NCBI GenBank assembly: GCA_038380435.1
Contig: JAWZYU010000005.1
Coordinates: 38,152,001-38,216,000 of the forward strand
Reading direction: 5' to 3'
Length of the DNA: 64,000 bases
From: Ryuthela nishihirai
Taxonomy: Eukaryota; Arthropoda; Arachnida; Araneae; Heptathelidae
The notes under the pieces are model-generated. The model saw only the letters and a list, made by a program, of their open reading frames with translations, had not been told where the DNA came from and did no database searches. The translations under genes were made by a program, and so were the position numbers. Every line of letters starts with the position of its first letter. Within the stretch, counting starts at the first letter, position 1. Positions 1 to 11,887 of this stretch are shown piece after piece.

Positions 1-2820
1 CGTGAACTAAAGAATCTTTCTCAAACCCAAACAGTATAACTTTCATGTAGGTTCTGATCTCAAAGATAATGTGCTTTCCTGCAGTGCAGCACCCCCATGG
101 ACTAAAAATCTTCCTCAAACCCTATCATAGCGTGTTTTTCACAGATGTGTTCCACGGGCAGTGATCGTTATCTCTATAGATTTAAATGTGAAGCATAGAG
201 TGCGCATCTCTTTGTATGAAATCGCTTATAATGAGACAATATTTCCTTTGAAAGTTAGAAGATATTAGTATGAACTAAAAAAGTGGTGATGTATACACTA
301 TCTGATCATTAAAATCAAACTTTAGCAAGTTAATATATCATTCTCTAGCTAGCGAGTCCGAAATTAGTGTGTCTTTGCTTTAAAAATAAATACGCCTTCA
401 TGCAGCTAATTGTCGTAACAGTTACAGGATTTTTTCATACGACCCAGTAGAAGGGGGTGAGAGGATGTCGGGATCTTGGTAGGAAAACAACACAAACGTT
501 CATGTCTTATTATGGATCTCAAACCTTGGCTTTGTTAGATCCGGAGTAACTAACCTGCTGTCTATGAGAAGGATTAGAAATATTCTCATGCAGGAAAAAT
601 AACTAAACACACATGAAATCCCATGTTAGATTGTAGTGAAACACCCTATCTTTGTCGAAAAACTTGTGTTTGCAGCGAAAAATAGCCATTTTCACCCACA
701 CTTATGCGCTTATTCAAACGTACCGAGGGGGCCAGAAACTCTGAAAAGAGATAGCGGGTTGGGATAACCGACGAGAGAGCTTACATTACGTTTTATTGGT
801 GGTTGAAGTCAGAGAATGCAAAGTCAGGTCTAGCGGATCGATTCTGGGACTCAACTTTTCATGGAAGTACTGAAAATATTGTTGTTTTCTTATAAACACT
901 GAGTTTTCAGATTTTAAATTTCCAAACTTCTGTGGTTCTTTGCTGATGTTTTCTATATGCAAAGTATTTTGTGATATTCGTCCATCCGTGTGTACGCAAT
1001 GTAGTATAGAAATGTGTATTCTCATGCAGGAAAAATAACTAATAGTGAAAACAACTTGTGTTTGCAACGAAAAATAGCCAACTACACCCACACTTATGCG
1101 CTACGTACCAGGGAACTATAGAACCAGGAAATCTGAAAAGAGCGTGAGATAGCAGTTTGGAATAACCGTCGAATAGTCGTTTTTTTCTATCTTTCAGTAT
1201 TTGCGTTGTAATTTTCTCTTTTGAAGCGATTTTTTACAACCATCCCACTACACTTTTATACTTTCTCTCTCGTCACAGTATGTTTTACAGTTATTGTGCC
1301 TTCCACTTCCAAAGAATTGTGAAAATATTCACCTATCCACTGAAATGTGTGTGTGCATTTACAGATATTCCAACACTCTTTACATTTTAGTGATTCTCAT
1401 TGAATTTACCAAGCATTTCGTCGTTTTTCTAATTTTCGTTTATGCATGTAATTTGATTTAACGACCTAGTCACATGGTGTATCATGGGTAAAGTACTATC
1501 CATTTCATCTCTTTTCAGGTTTGTATGACAGTAAAGCAAACTTGCAATCAGTTTTTCATTCTAAATGCTTGTTGTCTGCATATCACCGAAATTCCTCCTC
1601 GTATGCCTTCCAAAAAGATACATTGTAGGTTATCAACTCTAGTATTTGTCATCTTCAGGTATGAAGGCAGGAGCTGTGTAAACATAGCAGGGGTCAGTAT
1701 CTGCCACCAAACACATCAGCTAAGAGGAGCACGTCAGTGTACGCGATATTGGCGTAGGTTTTTTTTATGTCAAATGAATATTTTCATTACACGGGTATAT
1801 TCTTCTACCCGCTAGCGCTTCTCCGAGGAGCTAATGTGTGTCATCTCAATTTTAAGCGTTCTAATAAGATTATTTCATAACCTAAAGGACAGCCATCTGC
1901 AAGGAATGTATTAATTGCATTCCCTATAATATGGAAAACAGCATTCTCCCTTTGAATTTCATAGAAACAAATTCTTAATGGAACAATAATGCTACTTTTC
2001 ATCGTCTGATAACAGTAGGAGATTTGCGTGCGCTTTAAATCTGAATGGTGTGATGTAGTGTGGGAACATCTTTTTCTCGTATCCAGACAGAAATGTTAAT
2101 TTTTTCGAATTTAGATATTTGATTTATTGTTAAAGGGAAAATTAGACCTGATGTGTTTTCTTCTAAATGTATATAGTTGTTAAGGTGTTCAGTGTTTCCT
2201 ATTGCAGGATACAAAGTGGCTAAAACAGACAAAACATTTTTTGTCGGAATTACATACATTAACAATAGCACGTTTTCATTAGTAATTCTCTTGGAGTAGG
2301 GATATAACTAGGTCCCGCAAGAGGCCAATGTTCATTTCACTATGGAGTACAGTATCCACTATGTGCTCCTTCAAATGAGGTCTTGATCTTCTTGCACATT
2401 GAATCCGATTCTCTGTTTAGGGATGATGTAGGAAGACTTGTGACACAGTTACTTCGGAAAAACGGGGTTCAGTGTTCGAAGGGGAGGCTTTTCGCCTGAA
2501 GCGCACTTGCACTGTAAGGTACCATTTAATAACTATTTTAAACTTTGTCCACTAAATTATTTTTCTGATCGTAATACATGCAATTGAATTTCGTTGAAAC
2601 ATATTTCTTCCCGACACTGTACCATAATTGTGTATTCTTATGGAAGTTGAGTGATTCAAGTCACTGGTTCATTTCTAGCAATAGTTTTTCAAGTAAGCTG
2701 AAATCTGGAGATGTTTTAGCACGAAATCAGTTTGTGTTCTTCCCAGTATTTTCTCAGTGATACCCCATTATTTAATTAGTTTTTATTTTTAATGAACGAA
2801 ATCGTTTTATCAGTAGCAAA
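1..2820. other. AT-rich intergenic DNA without a recognisable gene
   Basis: I see no protein family, RNA gene or mobile element here. Open frames are short (under about 100 codons), overlap on both strands and have no recognisable motif, so I treat them as chance. The only structure is a diverged direct duplication around 577-1,172, listed separately, and a weak repeated phrase (aatcttYctcaaaccc) near 12-30 and 107-124. Confidence 0.6.
577..1172. repeat. Diverged direct duplication (two copies about 440 bp apart)
   Basis: Positions about 580-775 and 1,018-1,172 share an ordered series of blocks: attctcatgcaggaaaaata, acttgtgtttgca.cgaaaa, cccacacttatgcgct, then ctgaaaagag and ggataaccg-like stretches. 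The copies differ by several indels, so this is an old local duplication or two copies of an unnamed repeat. No coding content is evident. Confidence 0.6.
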
Positions 2821-2847
2821 TATTGCCGAGCGGATAGCAGGGCCAGA

Positions 2848-2890
2848 GTTGAGATTTATCTCCGCAAAAATCCGCGCCCTGGCGATGACG
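2848..2890 (+). mobile_element. Short fragment of SINE family A body
   Basis: About 40 bp reading gttgagatttatctccgc followed by aaaa.tccgc.ccct matches the 5' end of the body of the SINE family seen complete at 52,867-53,253. It begins at the point where the body joins the tRNA-like head in full copies; no head is visible upstream. Confidence 0.55.
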
Positions 2891-2952
2891 CTTCAGCTAT
2901 CGGTACTGAGGTAGCGCGTTCAAATACGGCGACGAAAGCCAATATTTTTTTT

Positions 2953-3150
2953 TTTAAATACAGGAGACGTACTAAAAATAGTATGGACGTTGGATGACAC
3001 CGATTAAATGCGCAAAAACTGATTTGGTTTAAAGAGGGGAGGGCTTAAAATTTTAAATACAGGAGACGTGCTAAAAATAGTATGGACGTTGGATGACACC
3101 GATTAAATGCGCAAAAACTGATTTGGTTTAAAGAGGGGAGGGCTTAAAAT
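2953..3150. repeat. Tandem duplication, 99-bp unit x2
   Basis: Positions 2,953-3,051 and 3,052-3,150 are consecutive copies of a 99-bp unit that starts tttaaatacaggagacg and ends gagggcttaaaat. They differ at about one base (acgtActaaa versus acgtGctaaa), so the duplication is recent. The unit end supplies the gggcttaaaat phrase that dominates the minisatellite downstream. Confidence 0.85.
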
Positions 3151-3275
3151 ATAGGTGGATCTATGAAGAGGGGAGGGCTTAAAATATGGGTTAAACAGGG
3201 GAAAAACAAGAAAATTCGAGAAGAGGACTTAAAATATAAGTCAACCAGGGGTTCTATGAAGAGGACTTAAAATAT
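3028..3275. repeat. Mosaic minisatellite, first block
   Basis: Repeated phrases gaggggagggcttaaaat, ataggt and caaccaggggt in irregular order. Same family as the longer block at 4,029-5,265. The intervening 3,330-4,028 is not obviously part of the array and shows no gene. Confidence 0.7.
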
Positions 3276-3320
3276 GGTCGGTTGCGACATAGGGTTCAAA
3301 GTCCAATCTGAGAAGGCAAT
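3268..3320 (+). repeat. tgcgacataggg repeat, outlying copy
   Basis: A block reading ttgcgacatagggttcaaag, then gagaaggcaatgtgg, recurs three times at 5,378-5,505 (gattgcgacataggg... aagaaggcaacgtgg). It flanks the minisatellite on both sides, so the array may have expanded inside a repeated host segment. Confidence 0.5.
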
Positions 3321-4028
3321 GTGGATTCTAGGAAATATCTATTTTTAAACCTTAGGAGTGTCAAATGCAGACACCGTGAAGCGCTGGACATTTGACCTTT
3401 TGACCTTCCAGCTGATAAAGGATTGCACCATATCGTGTGATGTGGCGAAAGTGCTGTTGCTACCCCCTAATAAGCGATCTGAAGGATGTCTACAGGAAAC
3501 GTACGATTTCCGATACACCGATAACGGACTTGGAAAACTTTTAGCCTGTTGAACGTCTATTGCAAGGTAGATCTTATATACAAGTCCTACGAATAATTTA
3601 AACCAAATTTTATTAATTTTTCTGTGAAACAGTTACTGTGTCATTCTTCTAGTAAAATACGTGGACCTTGGATCCGATGAGACTTTTTCCCGAAATTAAC
3701 GTTGAGGTACGCTAGCGAGGGAATGATTTTTTTTTCCCCGATTAAACTGATTTATTACGAGCGCTGGATGATTTTAATAAAGGTGAGTGAGAGTTTTTAT
3801 TTACTAGGGGATCGATTAACGGGGTTGGAAAAAATGAATCCCAAAGAATTGAAATTTAATAAAAGGGAATCGTTTAGCAGTCCTGGCAAAATGAATAGCA
3901 AAACATTTTTAATAGAGGTGACTTTTAATAGAAAGGGTTTTAATTAATAAGAATACAACTTTGAGAGTTGATTTTTACAATTGAGACTTGTGTCATCCTT
4001 TTCTGTGGAATTATTCTGAGACTTGTAA

Positions 4029-5265
4029 TCCGAGGGAAGGAGGGGGCTTAAAATATAGGTAGGTCTTAAAATGTAGGTCAACCAGGAGGGTCTGCAAAAT
4101 TCAGGGCTTAAAATATAGGTGAGACTGAAATAAAGAAAAATCGAGACTATTCGAGAAGGGGAACTTAAAATATAGCTCAACCAGGGGGTTTGCAAAATCG
4201 AGGTTTTAAAATAAAAGGCTAGTCTGAAATATAGGTCAACCAGGTGGTTTGCAAAATCCATGACTTAAAATATAGGTAGGGCTTAAAATATAGGTCAACC
4301 AGGGGGTTTGCAAAATCGAGGTTTTAAAATAAAAGGCGAGTCTGAAATAAAGAAAAACCGAGACTATTCGAGAAGGGGAGCTTAAAATATAGGTAGGTCT
4401 TAAAATATAGGTCAACCAGGGGGTTTGCAAGTGGAGGGTTTAAAATATAAGTCAACCATTGGGGGGTCTGAAATAAAGAAAAACGAGACTATTCGAGAAG
4501 GGGAGCTTAAAATATAGGTCAACCAGGGGGGTGGGGTCTATGAAGAGGGCTTAAAATGAAAGGTGAGTCTGAAATAAAGCAAAATCGAGACTATTCGAGA
4601 AGGGGAGCTTAAAATATAGCTCAACCAGGGGGTTTGCAAAATCGAGGTTTTAAAATAAAAGGCGAGTCTGAAATAAAGAAAAATCGACACTATTCGAGAA
4701 GGGGAGCTTAAAATATAGGTAGGGCTTAAAATATAGGTCAACCAGGGGGTTTGCAAGTCGAGGGTTTAAAATATAAGTCAACCATTGGGGGGTCTGAAAT
4801 AAAGAAAAATCGAGACTATTCGAGAAGGGGAGCTTAAAATATAGGTCAACCAGGGGGGTGGGGTCTATGAAGAGGGCTTAAAATAAAAGGTGAGTCTGAA
4901 ATAAAGAAAAATCGAGACTATTCGAGAAGGGGAGTTTAAAATATAGGTGGGTCAACCAGGGGGTTTGCAAAATCGAGGTTTTAAAATAAAAGGTTAGTCT
5001 GAAATAAAGAAAAATCGAGGCTATTCGAGAAGGGTAGCTTAAAATATAGGTGTGTCAACCAGGGGGTTTGCAAAATCAAGGTTTTAAAATAAAAGGTGAA
5101 TCTGAAATATAGGTCAACCATGTGGTTTGCAAAATCCATGACTTAAAATATGGGTAGGGCTTAAAATATAGGTCAACCAGGGGGTTTGCAAAATCGAGGT
5201 TTTAAAATAAAAGGTGAGTCTGAAATAAAGAAAAATCGAGACTATTCGAGAAGGAGGACTTAAAA
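4029..5265. repeat. Mosaic minisatellite, main block (about 100-bp unit, 326-bp higher-order period)
   Basis: The block is built of shuffled phrases: gggcttaaaatataggt, caaccagggggtttgcaaaa, tcgaggttttaaaataaaagg, gtctgaaataaagaaaaatc and gagactattcgagaagggga. A composite unit is roughly 100 bp. A higher-order copy is visible: the phrase beginning gtggagggtttaaaa at 4,431 recurs at 4,757 (326 bp), followed by nearly the same 200 bp. Open frames on the minus strand here are by-products of the repeat. Confidence 0.85.
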
Positions 5266-5377
5266 TTAGAGTTAAAAACTAGATAGCACAAGGGGTTAAA
5301 AGGGGGAGGAATTTTTAATTATGAATTATTAATTATGAATTATTAATACCACGACAGTTGCTACGCCAGGGTCAATT

Positions 5378-5505
5378 TCCTGTTGATTGCAACATAGGGG
5401 TCAAAGTTCAGAAGGCAACGTGGCCCAGCACAGGTGAATTTCCGGTCGATTGCGACATAGGGGGTCCAAGTCAAGAAGGCAACGTGGACGATTGCGACAT
5501 AGGGG
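5378..5505 (+). repeat. tgcgacataggg repeats at the palindrome edge
   Basis: Three imperfect copies of g(a/c)(t/g)tgc.acataggg followed by caaagttcagaaggcaacgtgg-like sequence, related to 3,268-3,320. They lie just outside the left arm of the large inverted duplication. Confidence 0.55.
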
Positions 5506-6374
5506 GGGGAAAGCACTGTGCAAAGGGGGAACGGTATGGTGGCAATAAACTACTCTTCTATATCTGGTGACTTAGGATCAGATTTCTCTTTACTGTCTCG
5601 TTCTGTCTAGTTCTCTTTTCCTGCTTTTTCATTCGGAAAAAAATGGCGATGCTCCTGGAAGAGTACATTAGTTTCTAATACTTTGAAGTAAACAAAAGAA
5701 AGCAGCACTTCAAGTGATAATTTACGGCAATATGAAGTAATATAAATTTATAATCGGAACGGAGTCGAAAAAAAAGTAGTAAACCTACATATTACATTTG
5801 ATTTTTGCAAATATAATTTTTTAAAACTCCACTGTTTGAAACACCATAGGGAGGGGCTGAGCCTAGAATTCTTTTCAATGACTGTGAAAAAAAATTTTAG
5901 GACGCCAAATACAGTAGTATTGTCAAGGTATTTATATTTGCTAGGCGGATTACACCTTTGTGTTGTATATATGCATCCGAAGCAGTTCATTTAGAAGTCG
6001 AAAGGTTTGCTTTGTTGAAAACGATGAAAACGATTCAAAGAAGAAAAAAAAATTCACTAATTATTCTTATGATATCTGATTAGCTAATGAAAATGAGAAA
6101 GCTGAATCAGTTCTTTCTGATTACTATCTTGTATATATTTTCGTGATTATGGATGTTAAAAAAACAGGCCATTTCATTTTCTTATACCCTGACAAGTTAC
6201 AACTGTTTTAGTATCACTTTAATCAATTTCGGTTAATACCCATATCTTTGAATCTGAATAATTTTTGAATTTCGATCTGAAAAATTTAAGAGGGATGCTT
6301 TAGCACCCTGTTTTTCAAATAACCCTGGCTGAATCTAGAGAGGCGGAGAGAGAATAGGGTTAACCTTTGAGAAT

Positions 6375-6535
6375 GCTAGAAAAGGTAACCGAGGCAAAAA
6401 CAAAATGATTAAAATTATCAATTGTTCATGCATTTCTTCAAGAAATTTTTTGAAGATCCCTAAAGCAGAATCGGAAAATTTATACTGTAATGGAAATCCA
6501 GCCTCTTGCCTCCCCGCTTTACTTTTTTCCTCCTT
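6375..6535 (+). repeat. Interspersed repeat C, copy 1
   Basis: Unnamed dispersed repeat recognised by the order: gtaac.gaggcaaaa, gttcatgcatt, a short T/A-rich run, then ggaaaatttatactgtaatgg and aaatccagcctcttgcctcc. The same order recurs at about 8,884, 25,235 (minus), 27,530 (minus), 28,530 (minus), 44,815 (minus) and 54,985. No coding capacity or terminal repeat is visible. Confidence 0.5.
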
Positions 6536-7307
6536 GATTTTGCACTCCTATTGAGTATCTATAGGAGCACTCCTATTGCGTATCTAGTCTTTCTATACTA
6601 GATTTTCCTGTTTGATTTTCATGCCTCAAGGATGTCAAATAAAGCTATGACTTTTTCTTGATCCGGTTTTTCCGAGTTTTTTTCCGGAGATTTTTCCAGT
6701 TTTGTCCCAGATCCGGGCCTTTTACAACTTTGTGATATATATACATCCCTATTGCTCCAAAATTAACTATGATCCAACGGATTTGAAATTAGGTAAAGCT
6801 ATTCCAATAGTTTTAGGGCTTAATAATTTTATTTTCTATTATCATTTCAGTCGTAAGGATGTGAATGAGTAACCTCTTGGTGGACATGATACGAACTCTT
6901 AGAGGCAAAAAAGCTCTTCCCACATTAGTCTCCAACATCTCTCTATCACTTATATTCTTATGGTAGGATGCACGACCCAGGTAAACTTTCTTTTCTCGAC
7001 TAAAGGATCTCTTTCACTTATATTCTTCCATAAAAATATAAGTGAGAGAGAGCTGATGGAGGCTAGTGTGGGAAGAGGAGCAGATTAGGAGACGACGGGT
7101 GAAGGAAGATGAATGATGCGTTTCTGTTATTTTGAGAGTCCTTCTATTAGGAAGATGGAGAAATCGAAAGATGAGGATGCTATCGTAACAGGAGGGATTC
7201 TTAGAAGTGTAAGCTCGTCATGTAAGCATTCGAAAAGAGATATTTGTGTAGTTGGCTGTTTGTTCGTAAAGAGTTCAACGGTATTTATATAGCAGATTCT
7301 CCATGTA

Positions 7308-7518
7308 CAGTCGCTCAAAAAAGTACCCGAACACTCTGGGTGATTACAAAATTCAGAAAAAATATCTGACAGCGATTTTTTTAGAAGATAGTGATCTGGC
7401 AACCTTCGTGTCACGTGACACGGTTGCCAGATCACTAATTTCTAAAAACAATCGTTGCCAGATATTTTTTCTGAATTCTGTAATCAACTATAGTGATCGG
7501 GTACTTTTTTGAGCGACT
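7308..7518. mobile_element. Palindromic Tc1-type MITE, left arm only
   Basis: About 211 bp that is nearly one complete palindrome. It opens cagtcgctcaaaaaagta and closes tacttttttgagcgact; its centre is gtgtcacgtgacac. The end sequence resembles Tc1-type terminal repeats, and the 5' side is preceded by a TA dinucleotide (7,306-7,307). It has no coding capacity. The right arm has an unoccupied site at about 26,731-26,745, so the insertion occurred after the arms existed, or was lost from one of them. Related copies lie at 43,912-44,098 and 50,437-50,651, with a half copy at 50,813-50,877. Confidence 0.85.
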
Positions 7519-7729
7519 ACTAAAATGTTGAAAAATAAATTGCTTCGAAACTATGTAGTGTTAAAAAAAATTCCTATTCTTTGAAAGTACAAACATTATC
7601 GTCCTTTATGTGTAGTATGGAGAAAATGCAGCGAATTTCTTGAAGTCGAAAAATAGGTTTCAGAATAGCGTCTACAAGTGCGCGTGTCTACAGTGGAAAC
7701 GGTTCAAGTTATTGATTTCGCCTTGGCTC

Positions 7730-7830
7730 TTGGATGGTGTCCAAGAGAGATGAAGAGTGGTCGGCTTGCTTCGCTATGGTGCAAGGGGAACTGGGTTCGA
7801 GTCCCGAATAAAGTATGAATGTTGGTTTTC
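7730..7830 (+). mobile_element. tRNA-derived SINE-like segment, left arm
   Basis: Contains agtggtcggcttgc, similar to an A box, and a good B box (ctgggttcgagtcccga), spaced as in a long-arm (Leu/Ser-type) tRNA. Acceptor-stem pairing is poor, so a working tRNA is unlikely. The same segment is on the minus strand of the right arm at 26,435-26,530. Confidence 0.45.
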
Positions 7831-8599
7831 AAAAGATATCTTTCTGTTAAGGTATCGCCTTTTTAGTGTATCTTTTCTATGTTAAAGACAGGGCCGGATC
7901 TAGGAGGTAGGAAAGACGGCCATAATCCTCGCCTCTCTCAGAAGGTTAATAATTGCAACGGATCAGAAATACTTTACTTTGATTGGTTGAAGAGTTTTGT
8001 ATAGAAGAGAAGAGAAAGTCGTACTTACTGTCGTACTACACCATTTCGTGTCACCAGAAAAATTCATCGATGTATTATTAAGGTATAAAAGACCCACTTC
8101 CGTCAAAATATACGTCATATATATATAAAATTATGGAATACGTCAGTATGGATACGTCATATACATATATATATATATAAATTTATGGAAGAATGCACGA
8201 CCCAGGTAAACTTTCTTTTCCCGACTCAAGGAGGTACAAAAGATAGAAAAAACATAAATTGTAAAATTTGTCCGATCGTTTCCTTTGATTGTCTCCCTTA
8301 CACATGGCATACTGCGATTGTATGCTCGAATCAGCTTTTTGTCTCTCTCTTTCAGCAGGGACGTATTCAGGGGATAGGGGAGTCTACTTGCTTTGAAATC
8401 CAAAACAATTGTCTTGATATAATTTTACTTTAGCCGCATACTTTATGTCCAACGCTAAAAATAGATTTAAAACAACAAGCATAAAATTTTTTTACAGACA
8501 GAATATCATTTTAACCTTTCTTGTTGTTTGTTGGAATATAAAACTATTCAAATCTTATCCTTAAAATTCCCCCCCCCCCTCGAAAATTTTTCTTTGTCA

Positions 8600-8850
8600 T
8601 CTGCCTCTAAACATTCAACTTTTTTGCTTTTCGAGATAAATGAAAAACTTTTTTTGGGTTAGATAGTTAGCGATTTGTTCTTATTGTTCACTTTCCACAT
8701 TAGCCACTTGCTGTAAACCCTGTAGCGGTGGTAAAGTTCAAAAATGAGAAAATTTTAAAAGAATATTGCAAATGATAAATTTATGAAAGAAATTTTATAA
8801 TTTTGGTAGTAGATTGTTGTTGGTGGTAAAATAGGAGGATCGAATTTAGG
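8600..8850 (+). repeat. Interspersed repeat D, copy 1
   Basis: Unnamed dispersed repeat with ordered landmarks: gagataaatgaaaaac.tttttt, gggttaga, a short spacer, agcggtggtaaa, aatattgcaaa.gat and attttggtagtaga. Related copies are at 25,430-25,640 (minus), 33,240-33,530, 34,100-34,440 and 44,960-45,230. It lies next to a copy of repeat C here and at 44.8-45.2 kb, so C and D may be parts of one longer element. Confidence 0.5.
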
Positions 8851-8883
8851 GGGGGGCAAGGTAACCATGCCCCCCTTTAAAAT

Positions 8884-9025
8884 ACTAATGAGGGTAATGG
8901 AGGCAAAACAGTTATTCAATTTGTGCGTATCTCATGCATTTAAAAAATTTTTACGGGCTGCGAAACGAAGGGGAAAATGTTATACCGCAATTGAAATCCA
9001 GTCTCTTGGCTTCTTTTTTCTCCAT
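8884..9025 (+). repeat. Interspersed repeat C, copy 2
   Basis: Landmarks ctaatgagggtaatggaggc, tttgtgcgtatctcatgcat, aaggggaaaatgttatacc and gaaatccagtctcttggctt match repeat C. It sits immediately downstream of a repeat D copy. Confidence 0.55.
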
Positions 9026-9956
9026 TGGGTGTCTTGTCACCGGAGGTGGGGGGGGGGGAGTTACGTGTTCAATCAATTGCCAAGGGAAATTATTTTATTA
9101 AAGAAATTTAGATAAATCAAAAATAAGACAAAAATTTTCTTCTAGGCACTAAGTTCAATATAAAAATTTGAATCACCACAACGGAGCTTCCATTGAAATT
9201 CACATAATTCGATGACATTGTTTTAAACTACATCTTATATATTTTCATGTAACGTTATTATTCTTCTCTCCTGCAGAAAAGCAGATGCTTTGCGGGTCAT
9301 TTGTTTAAACTTTTGTATAAGTAACATGAATGTGAATAAAGATTATTATTATTATTAAAAATTTTTTTACCTTGTCTACCTACTTTGAAATCCAAAATAG
9401 GTGTCTTTCTATAGTATAACTTTAGCCCCATAGTATATGTTAAATACTAAAAGTAAATTAAAAAAAAGTATAAAATTTTATTCCATGTAAAGATATATAT
9501 TTTAACCTTTGTTGTCCTGTGCAATATTTTAGTGATCGGGGAACTCTACTGAAATGTTATTCTCGGTCTCCCCCCCCTCCCCCGAAACTAAATCTTGGGT
9601 ACGTGCCAGGCATGAGGAAGAGATATTAAGATATGAGTCCTTTCTATTCCTTATTTCTTTAAAGGCTATTCAGTAATTCGTGCAATTAGTTATAAAACAA
9701 TGTTTTATGGTCAAGCATTTTCCTATAGTTGTTCAGAATGTCACACCTCATTTGAGACTTATATAAATTATATATGGGAATTATTTTAGATATCTCTATT
9801 TTCTACAGAAGAGTTGTCAGATGCGTCCCAATCTCTTTGGTAATATTAAAAAAGTACCTAAATTTCTTAATAAATTAGTTAATAAATAAATAATAATTTA
9901 AGTAATAAAAGTGTACGTATAATAAATTTACATACTTGTTCTACATCTGTATAATA

Positions 9957-10356
9957 TGATTGGGTTGTTTAACATCTGAGCGGCATTTTTTTTGCACACA
10001 TGAGCTAGATGGTCAGGTCACAAACATTGAGGATGGTCACAAGGACCACAAGGGTTCAGAGAAAGTTTGAGGCGACCCACTGGAGACAGATGGAAGCCTT
10101 CCATCAAGGCTCTCCAGCATGTTCTTTAATGTGCACAGTGTAAGGCTCTCGTACACACGTGCCACGGTTTTATATCCCATCCGACGGATGACGGTCTTTG
10201 TAAGCTTATCGGTATCCCCTACTGACCAAGGGAGTAATGAGTGGGGAGTTTGCGAAGAAAAATCTCAAAGGTGGTCCAAGTGAGAATCGATCCTGGGAAC
10301 TACAGATAATGAGTCTGGCACACTATCGACAGAGTCAACCCCCAACCCCGACCCCT
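9957..10356 (-). mobile_element. SINE family A, full length with tRNA-like head (left arm)
   Basis: On the minus strand it reads: a tRNA-like head (...ggttgactctgtcgatag... with a degenerate B box), then a body with gagatttttcttcgc, gataccgataagctt, cgtcatccgtcgg and gcacattaaagaacatgctgg, ending in a cccaatc-type tail. It is diverged from the complete copy at 52,867-53,253. The mirrored copy in the right arm is at 23,886-24,297, so it predates the arm duplication. Confidence 0.75.
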
Positions 10357-11874
10357 GTATAAGGGGAGTTACGATTACAGATTACTGAACATTCAGTGAA
10401 TAAGAAAACCAGACAACCGACAGGGCAAATGGAGAGACTACGAGACTGCACAATTGACACTTCGACAGTTCTCTGATTTCAACAGGTGATCGGAAGTTCA
10501 TTCACCTATGATCTCTGAGAAATGTTGAAGCACCAAAGGCAAAACCGCATAGTCTCTACAATCAATATCGTAGCCAAAAAGTTCTGATGTGGAAGGTGGG
10601 GAGGTTGACTTGCTTGAGTCTCTGATTTTCAGGGGTTTCCTTAAAAATACTATTCAAATTCCTAAGGAGAGGGGATTTATATCTGCTATCCTTAAGTACA
10701 CCACGATCCACATTTCTCAGCATGATATGCCAATAATGGTATACCATAATGCTCCCCAATGACAGAGCTGCGAGAATTATTTTGGAATATTTTGCTTACA
10801 TCAGAGTCCTTATTAAACATTTCTAGTAAGAGAGATCATGGGGGAAAGTAATACAAGTTCTCACCAGGCAGCGAAAACATTTTCGGCAAACTTGTTGGGC
10901 CACGAGGTGACTGAAAACTGGAAACACTGATCAACAAATTTTCAAAATCATCCAATTTCCTTATTATTTTCGTTTCACCTTAGTAATAAACTTTAAAACA
11001 CAAGGTTTATTGATCTTTACCAGAATCTTATTAATCTTGATTAACCAGTTAGTGTGGAGTACATTCTTTCAACTTATACGATAATACTTTTTCTCTTTTT
11101 AGTGCATACAATCAAGCTAGTGAAATAAAAATATTTTTCCCCAAACAAATTATTTTCATAATATCTTACCCTATAGATCAGAGGTCCCAAACTTTGCAGC
11201 ATTACACGGCCCTTTATATTTTTCAGAAATGACCCAGAGCCTCACTACTCCCCACTTCTCATTATCTTTAGCCAACCCCCAATTAATAATAATTTCAATT
11301 CATAGCTAAAAATAAGCAAAACAAATTTCAACATTCCCTCCCCCCCCCCTGGGAACGCTTTAGATTTTTATTTAACACTTTATTTACTTTTAATATATTT
11401 GAAGTACTTTCTTTGCAATACTTAAATATAACATAGCCAAAAGAAATTAAAAAAAAATTGTTTCTGTTTTTCAAAGATCACAGATATATGCCAAATTGTT
11501 TCAAAAGTCAACAAAGAGGTTCCCGTAAAAATGACAATTTAAAGAATATCAAAAACAAACATTTCAAATGCACGAAAAGAAATTTATTTCCGATTTTCAT
11601 TACGAAAAATTTTTTTCTAAGGATCTCTCATCTACACATGTTATAGCAGTTCTCTAATAAATTAAAATATTTCTAAAAATATCTTATATCTTCATTACTC
11701 AACATGCATTAAACACAATATTCAAAAAAATAAGTATAATAAATAGCTATGTACAAATTAAATTGTTGTTCATCATTCGCTCACATAGAAATGTACTAAA
11801 AATGCGTCAACCCGATTACTTCTAATTTCACAATTTTCTTTTCAGTTCATTTCAAAAATCTACGTCATACTAGA

Positions 11875-11880
11875 TTTATT
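11875..11880 (-). terminator. hsp70 copy 1 polyadenylation signal AATAAA
   Basis: AATAAA on the minus strand (tttatt on the plus) lies about 8 bp past the stop codon. The corresponding signal of copy 2 is about 15 bp past its stop; the spacing differs because of the 10-bp deletion at the end of copy 1. Confidence 0.6.
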
Positions 11881-11887
11881 AAATTTT

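Noticed and set aside
7735..7815. tRNA-Leu/Ser gene
   Set aside because: The B box is good but the acceptor stem does not pair well, and the segment is more like a tRNA-derived repeat.
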